The notes under the pieces: generated by a model
The model's input: the letters and a program-made list of their open reading frames with translations, nothing else
The model's database searches: none
Told to the model about the DNA's origin: nothing
Program-made: the position numbers and the translations under genes
Assembly: GCF_018613065.1 (NCBI RefSeq)
Contig: NZ_JAGGQW010000082.1
Coordinates: forward strand, 1 to 50,759
Direction of reading: 5' to 3'
Length of the DNA stretch: 50,759 bases
Origin: Bacillus sp. ISL-7
Lineage (GTDB): Bacteria; Bacillota; Bacilli; Bacillales_B; DSM-18226
Shown: piece by piece, positions 1 through 8,382 of the stretch
Numbering within the stretch: position 1 is the stretch's first letter
Layout of the letters: every line of letters starts with the position of its first letter

Positions 1-139
1 GCATGAAGCCCCCCTCAAGATGAGATTTCCCATAGCGCAAGCTAGTAAGAACCCTGAAAGATGATCAGGTTGATAGGTCAGAGGTGGAAGCGTGGTAACA
101 TGTGGAGCTGACTGATACTAATCGTTCGAGGACTTAACC
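1..139 (+). rRNA. 23S rRNA, 3' end (partial)
   Basis: The first ~139 bases match the conserved 3' end of Bacillus 23S rRNA, ending in the typical GAGGACTTAACCA. The gene continues beyond the left edge of the window. The exact mature end is estimated. A 5S gene and tRNAs follow on the same strand, as in Bacillus rrn operons. The ~125-bp spacer that follows holds no gene. Confidence 0.95.
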
Positions 140-266
140 AATTTTTAAGGCAACTCAGTTTTTACAAACTTCTTCTGCATTATCTAGTTTTGAGGGAATG
201 AAAAAAATAATTTTCCTCTTGAAAAATTTCAAAAAGATATTATAATAAATAATGTCTTGAAAATAG

Positions 267-383
<117 letters not shown>

Positions 384-397
384 TGAAATATTATTGT

Positions 398-472
398 TCC
401 GCAGTAGCTCAGTGGTAGAGCTATCGGCTGTTAACCGATCGGTCGTAGGTTCGAGTCCTACCTGCGGAGCCA
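398..472 (+). tRNA. tRNA-Asn (GTT)
   Basis: Complete cloverleaf with acceptor TCCGCAG/CTGCGGA, anticodon loop CTGTTAA (anticodon GTT at 430-432) and encoded CCA. An identical copy lies at 49664-49738. Confidence 0.96.
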
Positions 473-499
473 TTTTTATGTAAACTTATATATAGCTAT

Positions 500-572
500 G
501 CTTCCATAGCTCAGTAGGTAGAGCACTTCCATGGTAAGGAAGAGGTCAGCGGTTCGAGCCCGCTTGGAAGCT
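500..572 (+). tRNA. tRNA-Thr (GGT)
   Basis: Cloverleaf with acceptor GCTTCCA/TGGAAGC and anticodon loop ATGGTAA (GGT). CCA is not encoded, so it must be added after transcription. Confidence 0.94.
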
Positions 573-592
573 TTCCTATTTTTTAATAGTAT

Positions 593-667
593 GGCCCCTT
601 GGTCAAGCGGTTAAGACACCTCCCTTTCACGGAGGTAACACGGGTTCGAGTCCCGTAGGGGTCACCA
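593..667 (+). tRNA. tRNA-Glu (TTC)
   Basis: Cloverleaf with acceptor GGCCCCT/AGGGGTC, anticodon loop CTTTCAC (TTC) and encoded CCA. A copy with the same body but no encoded CCA lies at 49844-49915. Confidence 0.96.
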
Positions 668-708
668 AAGTTTTTTATGCACAAGCGTAAAATAACTTTC
701 ATTGCTGT

Positions 709-784
709 GGAGGATTAGCTCAGCTGGGAGAGCATCTGCCTTACAAGCAGAGGGTCGGCGGTTCGAGCCCGTCATCCTCCACCA
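709..784 (+). tRNA. tRNA-Val (TAC)
   Basis: Cloverleaf with acceptor GGAGGAT/ATCCTCC, anticodon loop CTTACAA (TAC) and encoded CCA. Confidence 0.96.
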
Positions 785-799
785 TAATATAATTATGTT

Positions 800-1033
<234 letters not shown>

Positions 1034-1055
1034 CTGCTTTTTTAAATTTTAATAT

Positions 1056-1140
1056 GGAGGGGTAGCGAAGTGGCTAAACGCGGCGGACTGTAAATCCGCT
1101 CCCTCCGGGTTCGGCGGTTCGAATCCGTCCCCCTCCACCA
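1056..1140 (+). tRNA. tRNA-Tyr (GTA)
   Basis: Class II tRNA with a long variable arm, acceptor GGAGGGG/CCCCTCC, anticodon GTA in loop CTGTAAA, CCA encoded. Confidence 0.96.
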
Positions 1141-1189
1141 TTAATATTTTTAAAAAAGTTGGACATACTAGATAATATTACATCTCTAT

Positions 1190-1264
1190 TGGGCTATAGC
1201 CAAGCGGTAAGGCATCGCACTTTGACTGCGACATGCGTTGGTTCAAATCCAGCTAGCCCAGCCA
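1190..1264 (+). tRNA. tRNA-Gln (TTG)
   Basis: Acceptor TGGGCTA/TAGCCCA, anticodon TTG in loop CTTTGAC, CCA encoded. Identical to the copy at 49977-50051. Confidence 0.96.
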
Positions 1265-1266
1265 GA

Positions 1267-1339
1267 GAGCCATTAGCTCAGTTGGTAGAGCATCTGACTT
1301 TTAATCAGAGGGTCGAAGGTTCGAGTCCTTCATGGCTCA
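1267..1339 (+). tRNA. tRNA-Lys (TTT)
   Basis: Acceptor GAGCCAT/ATGGCTC, anticodon TTT in loop CTTTTAA, no encoded CCA. Only two bases separate it from tRNA-Gln. Last gene of the rrn-tRNA transcript. Confidence 0.95.
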
Positions 1340-1352
1340 TATAGTAACAGCC

Positions 1353-1387
1353 AGGAACTTTGGAGAAATCTCCAAGGTTCTTTTTTT
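1353..1387 (+). terminator. Terminator of the rrn-tRNA operon
   Basis: Stem GAACTTTGGAGA / TCTCCAAGGTTC (one G-T pair) with a 2-base loop, followed by seven T residues. Confidence 0.9.
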
Positions 1388-1393
1388 ATGGAA

Positions 1394-1775
1394 AAGAAAA
1401 AAGTGTCGTGATTGGCGGCAAAAATTTATGAAATAAGTATCAAAGTGTCGTCAATAGGGGCGATTGGCGGCAAAAATTTATGAAAAAAGCAATAAAGTGT
1501 CGCCAATAAGGGCTATTGGCGGCAAAAATTTATGAAATAAGCATCAAAGTGTCGCCAATAAGGGCTATTGGCGGCAAAAATTTATGAAATAAGCATCAAA
1601 GTGTCGCCAATAAGGGCGATTGGCACCAAAAATTGATGAAAAAAGCAATAAAGTGTCGTCAATAAGGGCTATTGGCGGCAAAAATGCATGAAAAAAGCAA
1701 TAAAGTATCGCCAATAAGGGCTATTGGCGACAAAAATTCATGAAATAACAATCAAACTCTCGCCAATCATATCTG
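1394..1775. repeat. 52-bp minisatellite array A1, about seven units
   Basis: The motif ATTGGCGGCA or a close variant starts at 1411, 1463, 1515, 1567, 1619, 1671 and 1723: exactly 52 bp each time. Each unit has a hairpin (GCCAAT, loop AAGGGCT, ATTGGC), then CAAAAATTTATGAAA and an AT-rich spacer ending in AAAGTGTC. The first unit lacks its left hairpin arm and the last is degenerate. No gene lies in 1390-1959; the rest (1776-1900) shows nothing recognisable. Confidence 0.92.
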
Positions 1776-1900
1776 CGAAGTTTGAATTCGATAGTCAAAA
1801 TGGAACCGAACTTACATTTTTTCTTAAATGTAAATCCCTGCCTTAAACCAACCAATGGTCTAAGGTTTTTTATCGTATATATATACATAATTTTGTCGAG

Positions 1901-1930
1901 TTGAGTCATTGGTATGAAAGCGGTTAAAAT
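1901..1930 (+). promoter_or_regulatory. Possible sigma-A promoter of rocF
   Basis: TTGAGT (1901-1906), 18-bp spacer, TAAAAT (1925-1930), 30 bp before the start codon. No RocR or AhrC site was identified. Confidence 0.45.
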
Positions 1931-1959
1931 AGATACATAAAAGGGTAGGAGGAATTAAT

Positions 1960-2856
1960 ATGAGTAAGCTTTCAATTATTGGAATGCCGATGGATTTAGG
2001 TCAAATGCGACGAGGGGTAGATATGGGGCCAAGTGCTATCCGTTATGCTGGGATGGTTGAACGACTTAAGCCACTATTTGATGAAATACATGATCTAGGT
2101 GATATTCCAATTGGCAGACCTGAAGTTGTGGTGGATAAAGAATCTAATTTGCGGAATCTTGATTTAGTTGCTGAGAAAAGTGCTTTGTTAGCTGAAAAAG
2201 TAGATGCTGCTGTCGAGTCAGGTGCGTTTCCGCTTGTCCTTGGCGGGGATCATAGTATTGCTATTGGTACTTTAGCAGGTGTCTCTAAACATTATAAAAA
2301 TCTTGGTGTCATTTGGTATGACGCACATGGCGATCTAAATACGGCTGAGACAAGCCCTACTGGTAATATCCATGGAATGCCACTAGCCGTAAGTATCGGG
2401 TTAGGGCACAGCTTGTTAACCGAGATAGGTGGATATGGTCCTAAAGTTAAACCTGAAAATGTAGTCATTATTGGTGCAAGAGCGCTGGATGATGGAGAAA
2501 AAGATTTAATAAAGGAAATAGGAATCAAAGTTTACACAATGCATGAAATTGACCGGATGGGGATGGCCAAAGTAATGGAAGAAACCATCGCATACCTGAA
2601 AGAAAAGACAGATGGTGTCCACCTTTCACTTGATTTAGATGGCCTAGACCCAAATGATGCTCCTGGCGTTGGAACACCAGTTATGGGTGGAATCAGCTAC
2701 CGGGAAAGTCATCTTGCTATGGAGATGTTAGAAGAAGCAAAAATCATTACATCAGCAGAATTTGTAGAAGTAAATCCCATTTTAGATGAAAAAAATAAAA
2801 CTGCTAAAGTGGCAGTTGAATTGATGGGCTCATTATTCGGAGAAAAATTATTATAA
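1960..2856 (+). CDS. rocF: Arginase
   Basis: Hydrolyses L-arginine to ornithine and urea in the cytoplasm, the first step of arginine catabolism. The 298-aa length matches Bacillus arginases (about 296). The binuclear manganese site is intact: GGDHS (His98), DAHGD (Asp121, His123, Asp125) and SLDLDGLDP (Asp225, Asp227). The N-terminal GMPMDLGQMRRGVDMGPSAI is typical of the family. An AGGAGG ribosome binding site lies ahead of the ATG. The gene stands alone with its own terminator. In B. subtilis rocF is part of the roc regulon elsewhere, so its place next to sigW differs from that species. Confidence 0.96.
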   Translation: MSKLSIIGMPMDLGQMRRGVDMGPSAIRYAGMVERLKPLFDEIHDLGDIPIGRPEVVVDKESNLRNLDLVAEKSALLAEKVDAAVESGAFPLVLGGDHSIAIGTLAGVSKHYKNLGVIWYDAHGDLNTAETSPTGNIHGMPLAVSIGLGHSLLTEIGGYGPKVKPENVVIIGARALDDGEKDLIKEIGIKVYTMHEIDRMGMAKVMEETIAYLKEKTDGVHLSLDLDGLDPNDAPGVGTPVMGGISYRESHLAMEMLEEAKIITSAEFVEVNPILDEKNKTAKVAVELMGSLFGEKLL

Positions 2857-2880
2857 TAAATAAATAAATAAATAAATAAG
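2855..2880. repeat. TAAA tetranucleotide microsatellite
   Basis: About six copies of TAAA begin at the rocF stop codon and run up to the terminator. The tract is noncoding but gives in-frame stops in several frames. Copy number is likely variable between strains (inference). Confidence 0.8.
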
Positions 2881-2882
2881 TA

Positions 2883-2943
2883 AAGCTGCATTTCGTAAGG
2901 AAACGGGCCAACCTGTTCTTCTAGCGTGATGCAGCTTTTTTCT
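2883..2943 (+). terminator. rocF terminator
   Basis: AAGCTGCAT pairs with ATGCAGCTT, followed by a T run. The loop is long (about 40 nt) and partly structured. Confidence 0.8.
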
Positions 2944-3074
2944 ATTTTCTTCTTGTCAAAGAATTAAAACCGTGTCAATTTATCTCCTTCATAAAATCTT
3001 TAAACTAATTAGTAAGCTCTTTTAGTATATTTTTGTTAATATTAAAGGTATTGAGAAGTTTTTTCGTGTAAAAC

Positions 3075-3099
3075 GAAACTTTTTTGCTAACGATTCGTA
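3075..3099 (+). promoter_or_regulatory. Sigma-W autoregulatory promoter
   Basis: GAAAC (3075-3079) and CGTA (3096-3099) are 16 bp apart, matching the known sigma-W consensus (TGAAAC, N16, CGTA) except for the first base (CGAAAC). It sits 36 bp before sigW, as expected for autoregulation of sigW-rsiW. Confidence 0.85.
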
Positions 3100-3134
3100 T
3101 TATCGGATAGCAGCAATGGAGCTGAGGTAACGTA

Positions 3135-3698
3135 ATGGATGCAATTGTAAAAAAGAGAATAAAACAAGTAATCAAAGGGGACCAAGATGCCTTTGGTGAA
3201 ATCGTTGAAATATATAAAAACAGTATTTATCAACTATGTTTCCGGATGCTTGGAAATCGTCATGAAGCTGAGGATATGGCACAGGAAGCTTTTATTCGTG
3301 CTTATGTGAATATCAAAACCTTTAATCAAGACTTGAAATTTTCAACTTGGCTTTTTCGGATAGCAACCAATCTGTGTATTGACCGAATGCGAAAAAAGAA
3401 ACCGGATCATTATTTAGATGCAGAGGTTGCAGGGGCAGAAGGATTAACAATGTATTCGCAGATCCCTTCGAACACACCGCTGCCAGAGTCAGAAGTAGAA
3501 AGCTTAGAGCTGCAGGATACGGTCCAGAAAGAGATATTAAAACTTCCCGATAAATATCGGACAGCCATCGTATTAAAATATATTGAAGAGTTTTCCTTAA
3601 ATGAAATTAGCGAAATTCTTGATTTACCACTTGGAACGGTTAAAACAAGGATTCACCGTGGCCGGGAAGCGTTAAGACAACAATTAAGATATGTGTGA
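3135..3698 (+). CDS. sigW: ECF sigma factor SigW
   Basis: Extracytoplasmic-function RNA polymerase sigma factor for the envelope-stress and antimicrobial-peptide regulon. At 187 aa it equals B. subtilis SigW. Region 2 lies at about residues 20-90 (EAEDMAQEAFIRAY, FSTWLFRIATNLCIDRMR) and region 4 at about 130-185 (LPDKYRTAIVLKYIEEFSL and LPLGTVKTRIHRGREALR). The anti-sigma gene rsiW follows, and the adjacent downstream operon is cdaA-cdaR-glmM, the same order as in B. subtilis. The upstream promoter itself is of the sigma-W type. Confidence 0.95.
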   Translation: MDAIVKKRIKQVIKGDQDAFGEIVEIYKNSIYQLCFRMLGNRHEAEDMAQEAFIRAYVNIKTFNQDLKFSTWLFRIATNLCIDRMRKKKPDHYLDAEVAGAEGLTMYSQIPSNTPLPESEVESLELQDTVQKEILKLPDKYRTAIVLKYIEEFSLNEISEILDLPLGTVKTRIHRGREALRQQLRYV

Positions 3699-3716
3699 TA
3701 AGAGGTGAAACTGTTA

Positions 3717-4343
3717 ATGTGTCCAGAACAAATCATCGAACTAATGCATGAATACTTAGATGAAGAAATTACACCTGATCAAGAACGAATATTAAGAGAA
3801 CACCTCCAAAACTGCAAAGAATGCGAGGCTATATTTAATGAGCTAAATAAGACGATCGCTTTTGTAAAGAGTGTGTCACATATGCAGGTACCGGATGACT
3901 TTACAGCCAAAGTGTTGTCTCGTTTACCAAAAGAGAAACGAAAGATTTGGATGCAGCGTTGGTTGAAAAACCATCCTTTGCTTGCAGCTGCCTCTTTATT
4001 TCTCATATTAATGATGGGAAGCGTATTTTCTACTTGGAATCAAGATCGAGAATTTTCTGTATCAAAGCAAAAAAACTTAATAGTTAAAAATAATACGGTT
4101 ATTGTACCTAAAGGTGAGACGGTCAAGGGCGATGTCATTGTTCGAAATGGGACATTAGAAATTGAAGGTGAAGTCCAAGGTGATGTGACAGTTATCAATG
4201 GTGAAAAATATTTGGCCTCTGCAGGACATGTAACAGGGCAGATTGAAGAGGTAAATGAAGTGTTCGATTGGATTTGGTATCATATTAAAAAGACCGTACA
4301 AGATGTGGTTCAAATATTGGAAGACCAACCAGAAACCAAATAA
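3717..4343 (+). CDS. rsiW: Anti-sigma-W factor RsiW
   Basis: Membrane protein that holds SigW inactive until it is cut (by PrsW, RasP and ClpXP in B. subtilis). Residues 29-36 form the zinc anti-sigma motif H-x3-C-x2-C (His29, Cys33, Cys36). One membrane segment lies at about 87-105, and the outer domain has glycine/valine-rich repeated strands. I choose ATG 3717 (208 aa, MCPEQII...) because AAGAGGTGA lies 9 bases upstream; an earlier GTG at 3705 overlaps that site. The start then matches B. subtilis RsiW (MSCPEQI...). Confidence 0.93.
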   Translation: MCPEQIIELMHEYLDEEITPDQERILREHLQNCKECEAIFNELNKTIAFVKSVSHMQVPDDFTAKVLSRLPKEKRKIWMQRWLKNHPLLAAASLFLILMMGSVFSTWNQDREFSVSKQKNLIVKNNTVIVPKGETVKGDVIVRNGTLEIEGEVQGDVTVINGEKYLASAGHVTGQIEEVNEVFDWIWYHIKKTVQDVVQILEDQPETK

Positions 4344-4344
4344 A

Positions 4345-4382
4345 AAAACAAATCACTCTGACCGGGTGATTTGTTTTTTTAC
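4345..4382 (+). terminator. sigW-rsiW terminator
   Basis: ACAAATCAC / GTGATTTGT stem followed by a T run. Confidence 0.9.
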
Positions 4383-4415
4383 CCAGATACATATAATAGA
4401 TACAAGTGGTATTTA

Positions 4416-4424
4416 TGGTATAAT
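4416..4424 (+). promoter_or_regulatory. Possible extended -10 promoter of cdaA
   Basis: TGGTATAAT is a TGn extended -10 box about 50 bp before cdaA. No good -35 is seen. Confidence 0.45.
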
Positions 4425-4473
4425 AAATAGGTTGTAATTTATTTGTGCTAAAGAAAATTACGGAGGAAGAACA

Positions 4474-5301
4474 ATGCCGTTTGCTGATTTCGAACTATGG
4501 AAGTATTTAGCTAGTATTGTTGATATTGTCCTCGTATGGTATGTCATTTACAAGCTGATCAATGTGATTAGAGGAACGAAGGCCGTTCAATTACTAAAAG
4601 GCATTCTCGTTATTCTTCTAGTCAGAGTTGTCAGTGAGTTTCTAGGCTTCCAAACATTAAGTTGGATGATGGAACAGGCGATAACATACGGGTTTCTTGC
4701 GATTATTATTATATTTCAGCCAGAACTTAGAAGAGCCCTTGAGCAATTAGGCAGGGGGAAGTTCTTTTCAAGAAGCAGTAATCTGGATGATGAAGATCCG
4801 GAAAAAACAGTTGAGGCAATTGTTAAGGCAACTGATTATATGGCAAAGCGCCGTATTGGGGCGTTAATCTCGATCGAGAGAGAAACGGGAATGGGCGATT
4901 ACATAGAAACGGGGATCCAGCTAAATTCCAATATTTCTTCTGAATTGTTGATTAATATTTTTATCCCAAATACACCGCTCCATGATGGTGCGGTAATCAT
5001 CCAAAAAAATAATGTCGCAGCAGCCGCATGCTATCTGCCGTTATCCGAAAGCCCATTTATTTCTAAGGAGCTGGGAACCAGACATCGGGCTGCATTAGGA
5101 ATAAGTGAAGTGACAGATAGTGTCACTGTCATCGTTTCTGAAGAGACAGGTCATATTTCCCTTACAAAGAACGGGGAGCTTCACCGAGCGATTAATACAG
5201 AGCAACTGAAAGAATTACTTACGAGTGAATTGTTCATTCATTTGAAAACAAAACAAGCTTCTTCAGCTCGTTGGAACTGGAGGGGGAAAAATAATGGATA
5301 A
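4474..5301 (+). CDS. cdaA: Diadenylate cyclase CdaA
   Basis: Condenses two ATP into the second messenger c-di-AMP at the membrane. The 275-aa protein has about three N-terminal membrane segments (residues 10-82) and a DAC domain (about 100-260) with both catalytic motifs intact: DGA (171-173, in PLHDGAVII) and RHR (203-205, in GTRHRAALG). It overlaps cdaR by 8 bp and is followed by glmM, the conserved cdaA-cdaR-glmM operon in which CdaR and GlmM modulate cyclase activity in B. subtilis, Listeria and relatives. Confidence 0.96.
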   Translation: MPFADFELWKYLASIVDIVLVWYVIYKLINVIRGTKAVQLLKGILVILLVRVVSEFLGFQTLSWMMEQAITYGFLAIIIIFQPELRRALEQLGRGKFFSRSSNLDDEDPEKTVEAIVKATDYMAKRRIGALISIERETGMGDYIETGIQLNSNISSELLINIFIPNTPLHDGAVIIQKNNVAAAACYLPLSESPFISKELGTRHRAALGISEVTDSVTVIVSEETGHISLTKNGELHRAINTEQLKELLTSELFIHLKTKQASSARWNWRGKNNG

Positions 5302-6523
5302 ATTGATGGATAATCCTTGGTTTATTAAAATTCTTGCCTTGTTGTTAGCGGTACTTTTATATTCTTCTGTACCACATACAGGTAAAAAAATAACGGATGT
5401 GAATGTGCCAGGAGAGCAATCAACAGAAACCATTACCAATATTCCTGTAAAGGTTTATTATGATACGGAAAATCTAGTGGTGTCAGGAATTCCAGCCACG
5501 GTTGATATCACTTTAAAAGGACCTATAACGCACATTCAGTCTGCCAAAGCGTTGAAAAATTTTGAGGTTTACGTAGATTTATCAAAAGCCAAAATTGGGA
5601 AACAGAAAGTAAAATTAAAAGTAAGAGACCTGTCGGATAAATTGAGTGCGACTGTGAAACCAGCTAGTGTAACTGTATCTGTTCAGGAAAAAATCACAAA
5701 GGAATTTAAAGTTGAGGCAGAATTTAATGCGAGTCAAATAGAAGCGGGTTATTCTGCAGGACAACCCGTTGTCGAGCCAAATAAAGTGAAGATTACAGGT
5801 GCCAAAAGTGTCATCGATCGGATTACGTATGTAAAGGCTGCCCTTGAGGAAAAAGGTCAACTGAAAGAAACCATTTCAGAAGAGGCTCATGTCCAGGTTC
5901 TTGATAAAGATCTAAATAAGTTGAATGTAGTGGTGGATCCGGAAACGGTAGAAATCACGATACCAATAAAAAGCAACAGTAAGACTGTACCGATAAAAAT
6001 TGTTAGAAATGGTACTGCCCCAGAAGGTGTGACGATTGAATCGATTGATATCGATGAAAAAGAGGCAACAATCACAGGGGATGAAGATGTTCTTAAAAAA
6101 ACGGATAATGTCCGTGTTGAGGTTGATCTCAGTAAAATTACCGATAACACCACCCTTACATTGCCTGTCATTATTTCTAATGGAATTACAAAGGTTACCC
6201 CGCAAATCGTAAAAGCAACCGTTGTGGTCAAAAAACAAGAAGAAAAAACAGTTTCGGATGTACCGTTAAACATTCAAGGATTATCCGAAGAATATAAGGC
6301 CACGATTAACGATCCAGGAAATCAAATGATAAATATACTTATTAATGGTCCCTCTTCGGCAGTTAGCAGCATTAGGCCTGAGGACTTCAAAGTCTTTATT
6401 GATTTGTCTGGCCTTGTAGAAGGGGATCATATAGTGGACATTCACGTGGAAGGACCTTCGGCTGTAAAGTGGAAACCTACTAAATCATCAGCGAAAATTA
6501 CGATCGAAAAAAATAATGCCTAA
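5294..6523 (+). CDS. cdaR: CdaA regulator CdaR (YbbR-domain protein)
   Basis: Membrane-anchored protein that modulates the c-di-AMP cyclase CdaA. The 409-aa protein has an N-terminal membrane anchor (about residues 10-24, [14 protein letters not shown]) and four tandem YbbR domains outside the membrane, at about 45-130, 140-225, 230-315 and 325-405; each carries strand patterns such as VEVDLSK or VFIDLSG. Start overlaps the cdaA end, with GGAGGGG upstream, so translation is coupled. Length and domain count are close to B. subtilis YbbR. Confidence 0.93.
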   Translation: MDKLMDNPWFIKILALLLAVLLYSSVPHTGKKITDVNVPGEQSTETITNIPVKVYYDTENLVVSGIPATVDITLKGPITHIQSAKALKNFEVYVDLSKAKIGKQKVKLKVRDLSDKLSATVKPASVTVSVQEKITKEFKVEAEFNASQIEAGYSAGQPVVEPNKVKITGAKSVIDRITYVKAALEEKGQLKETISEEAHVQVLDKDLNKLNVVVDPETVEITIPIKSNSKTVPIKIVRNGTAPEGVTIESIDIDEKEATITGDEDVLKKTDNVRVEVDLSKITDNTTLTLPVIISNGITKVTPQIVKATVVVKKQEEKTVSDVPLNIQGLSEEYKATINDPGNQMINILINGPSSAVSSIRPEDFKVFIDLSGLVEGDHIVDIHVEGPSAVKWKPTKSSAKITIEKNNA

Positions 6524-6561
6524 TATCTAGCAATACACAAGTTGAAGGAGAGATTTTTAAA

Positions 6562-7914
6562 ATGGGAAAATATTTCGGGACCGACGGGGTACGTGGAGTA
6601 GCAAATAGCGAATTAACACCTGAGTTGGCCTTTAAATTAGGCCGTTATGGCGGATATGTTTTAACAAAGGATAAAGATCGTCCCAAAGTACTCATCGGAC
6701 GGGATACGCGTATATCTGGCCATATGTTAGAAGGAGCCCTTGTGGCTGGGTTATTATCCATTGGAGCCGAAGTTATGCGTTTAGGAGTTATATCTACTCC
6801 AGGTGTTTCATATTTAACCAAAGCTTTAGGTGCCCAAGCAGGGGTCATGATTTCTGCTTCTCATAATCCAGTGGCTGATAACGGCATTAAATTTTTTGGT
6901 CCCGATGGCTTTAAGCTTTCCGATGAGCAGGAATTAGAAATCGAGACGCTCATCGATTTACCAGAAGATCAACTGCCTCGACCAGTGGGTTCGGAACTTG
7001 GTCAAGTCATGGATTATTTCGAGGGCGGTCAGAAGTATCTCCAATATTTGAAAAATAGTGTGGATGAAGATTTTACAGGAATCCATATTGCCTTAGATTG
7101 TGCACACGGGGCAACGTCGTCTCTAGCGGCACACTTATTTGCCGATTTAGATGCGGACCTATCAACAATGGGCGCCTCTCCCAATGGCTTAAATATCAAT
7201 GCAGGAGTGGGCTCAACTCATCCTGAAGCACTAGCAGCCTTAGTCAAAGAAAAAGGTGCCGATGTAGGTCTCTCCTTTGACGGTGATGGCGACCGTTTGA
7301 TTGCGATTGATGAAAATGGAACAATTGTTGATGGGGACCAAATCATGTACATTTGCGGCAAATATATGAAAGAGCAAGGCCGCTTAAAGCATGGGACGAT
7401 CGTGTCAACCGTTATGAGTAATCTCGGCTTCTATAAAGCACTTGAGGCACATGGGATCCATAGTGTACCGACAGCGGTAGGTGACCGTTATGTTGTTGAA
7501 GAAATGAAGAAAAATGGGTTTAATCTGGGCGGCGAACAATCAGGCCATATTATTTTCTTAGACTATAACACCACAGGTGACGGTTTATTATCAGGCCTGC
7601 AATTAGTCAATATTATGAAGGCAACTGGGAAGCCTCTTTCTGAGTTGGCTGGTGAAATGAAAAAATTCCCGCAAAAGCTTGTCAATGTGAGAGTAACCGA
7701 TAAACATCATGTAACCGATAATGCAAAGGTAAAAGAGGTTATTGAGCAAGTTGAAGCTAAAATGGCAGGAAACGGAAGAATTCTTGTCCGACCATCAGGA
7801 ACGGAACCGCTTGTTCGCGTCATGGCAGAGGCACCGACAGAAGAGCTTTGTGAATCTTATGTGAACAGGATTGTAGCAGTTGTCAAAGAAGAAATGGAAT
7901 TAAAGGAAGAATAA
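6562..7914 (+). CDS. glmM: Phosphoglucosamine mutase GlmM
   Basis: Converts glucosamine-6-phosphate to glucosamine-1-phosphate for UDP-GlcNAc and peptidoglycan; in Bacilli it also binds and restrains CdaA. The 450-aa chain has the phosphoserine loop SASHNP (Ser100), the Mg-binding DGDGDR (Asp240, Asp242, Asp244), the sugar loop GGEQSGH and the phosphate-binding RPSGTEPL near the C-terminus. All parts needed for activity are present. It is the third gene of the cdaA operon; the hairpin at 7926-7965 closes it. Confidence 0.97.
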   Translation: MGKYFGTDGVRGVANSELTPELAFKLGRYGGYVLTKDKDRPKVLIGRDTRISGHMLEGALVAGLLSIGAEVMRLGVISTPGVSYLTKALGAQAGVMISASHNPVADNGIKFFGPDGFKLSDEQELEIETLIDLPEDQLPRPVGSELGQVMDYFEGGQKYLQYLKNSVDEDFTGIHIALDCAHGATSSLAAHLFADLDADLSTMGASPNGLNINAGVGSTHPEALAALVKEKGADVGLSFDGDGDRLIAIDENGTIVDGDQIMYICGKYMKEQGRLKHGTIVSTVMSNLGFYKALEAHGIHSVPTAVGDRYVVEEMKKNGFNLGGEQSGHIIFLDYNTTGDGLLSGLQLVNIMKATGKPLSELAGEMKKFPQKLVNVRVTDKHHVTDNAKVKEVIEQVEAKMAGNGRILVRPSGTEPLVRVMAEAPTEELCESYVNRIVAVVKEEMELKEE

Positions 7915-7925
7915 AACCCATATAT

Positions 7926-7965
7926 ATGCATAAAGGAACGATCTGCTTCCTTTATGCATATTTTA
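7926..7965 (+). terminator. cdaA-cdaR-glmM terminator
   Basis: ATGCATAAAGGAA / TTCCTTTATGCAT perfect 13-bp stem, then a T-rich tail. Confidence 0.9.
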
Positions 7966-8004
7966 TTATGTATTGTTTAGTAATATATATATTCCAGGTA
8001 TTAG

Positions 8005-8033
8005 TTGACGTAACATACCTAATCGTGTAGTAT
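8005..8033 (+). promoter_or_regulatory. Sigma-A promoter of glmS
   Basis: TTGACG (8005-8010), 17-bp spacer, TAGTAT (8028-8033). The transcript would start about 80 nt before the ribozyme cleavage site. Confidence 0.75.
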
Positions 8034-8111
8034 AAAGTTGCTTTGTTTCATAAAGCACTTTTTTACCAATTTTATCTAGAAAGGTGGGCTGAAGAGAGAG
8101 TTACTTTTTTT

Positions 8112-8268
8112 AAAAAAGCGCCTGAACTACCCAATGTGGTTGGGTTAGTTGACGAGGAGGAGGTTTATCGAATGTTCGGCGGATACCTCCCGGTTGAACG
8201 TGCACAACCGAAAATTTCTTCTTTAAAACACAGAGGCAACTCTGTGCACAAAGAGACGAAAATGCACA
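8112..8268 (+). ncRNA. glmS self-cleaving ribozyme (riboswitch)
   Basis: Metabolite-dependent ribozyme in the glmS leader, cofactor glucosamine-6-phosphate. The cleavage site is A8117/G8118 in AAAGCGCC. The conserved core follows: GTTGACGAGG then GAGGTTTATCGAAT, then GGCGGATACCTCCCGG, GCACAACCG, the P4 hairpin ACAGAGGCAACTCTGT and the terminal CACAAAGAGACGAAA. This closely matches the B. subtilis glmS ribozyme. An apparent 93-codon reading frame across it is not a gene. The 3' limit is approximate. Confidence 0.93.
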
Positions 8269-8324
8269 TACTAATTAGTAATGTTTCAACAGGTATAGAC
8301 AGATACCTAAAAAAACAGAGATAA

Positions 8325-8374
8325 GGGGGCAAGCATAAGCCTCCAAAGCATTCTTGCCCCCTATATCAGGGAGG
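8325..8374 (+). promoter_or_regulatory. Hairpin with anti-Shine-Dalgarno loop before glmS
   Basis: GGGGGCAAG (8325-8333) pairs perfectly with CTTGCCCCC (8353-8361). Its loop holds CCTCC (8340-8344), complementary to the glmS ribosome binding site GGAGG (8370-8374). The geometry allows an H-type pseudoknot that would hide the ribosome binding site. There is no T run, so it is not a terminator. The function is inferred. Confidence 0.5.
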
Positions 8375-8382
8375 AATAGAAA

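Noticed and set aside
1394..1775. CRISPR array
   Set aside because: Repeats are contiguous 52-bp units without unique spacers and no cas genes are nearby; it is a minisatellite.
4255..4437. 60-codon frame at the end of rsiW
   Set aside because: It lies mostly inside rsiW in another frame and crosses the rsiW terminator, with no ribosome binding site.
8043..8324. 93-codon reading frame before glmS
   Set aside because: It overlaps the glmS ribozyme core, has no ribosome binding site, and its sequence is explained by conserved RNA structure.
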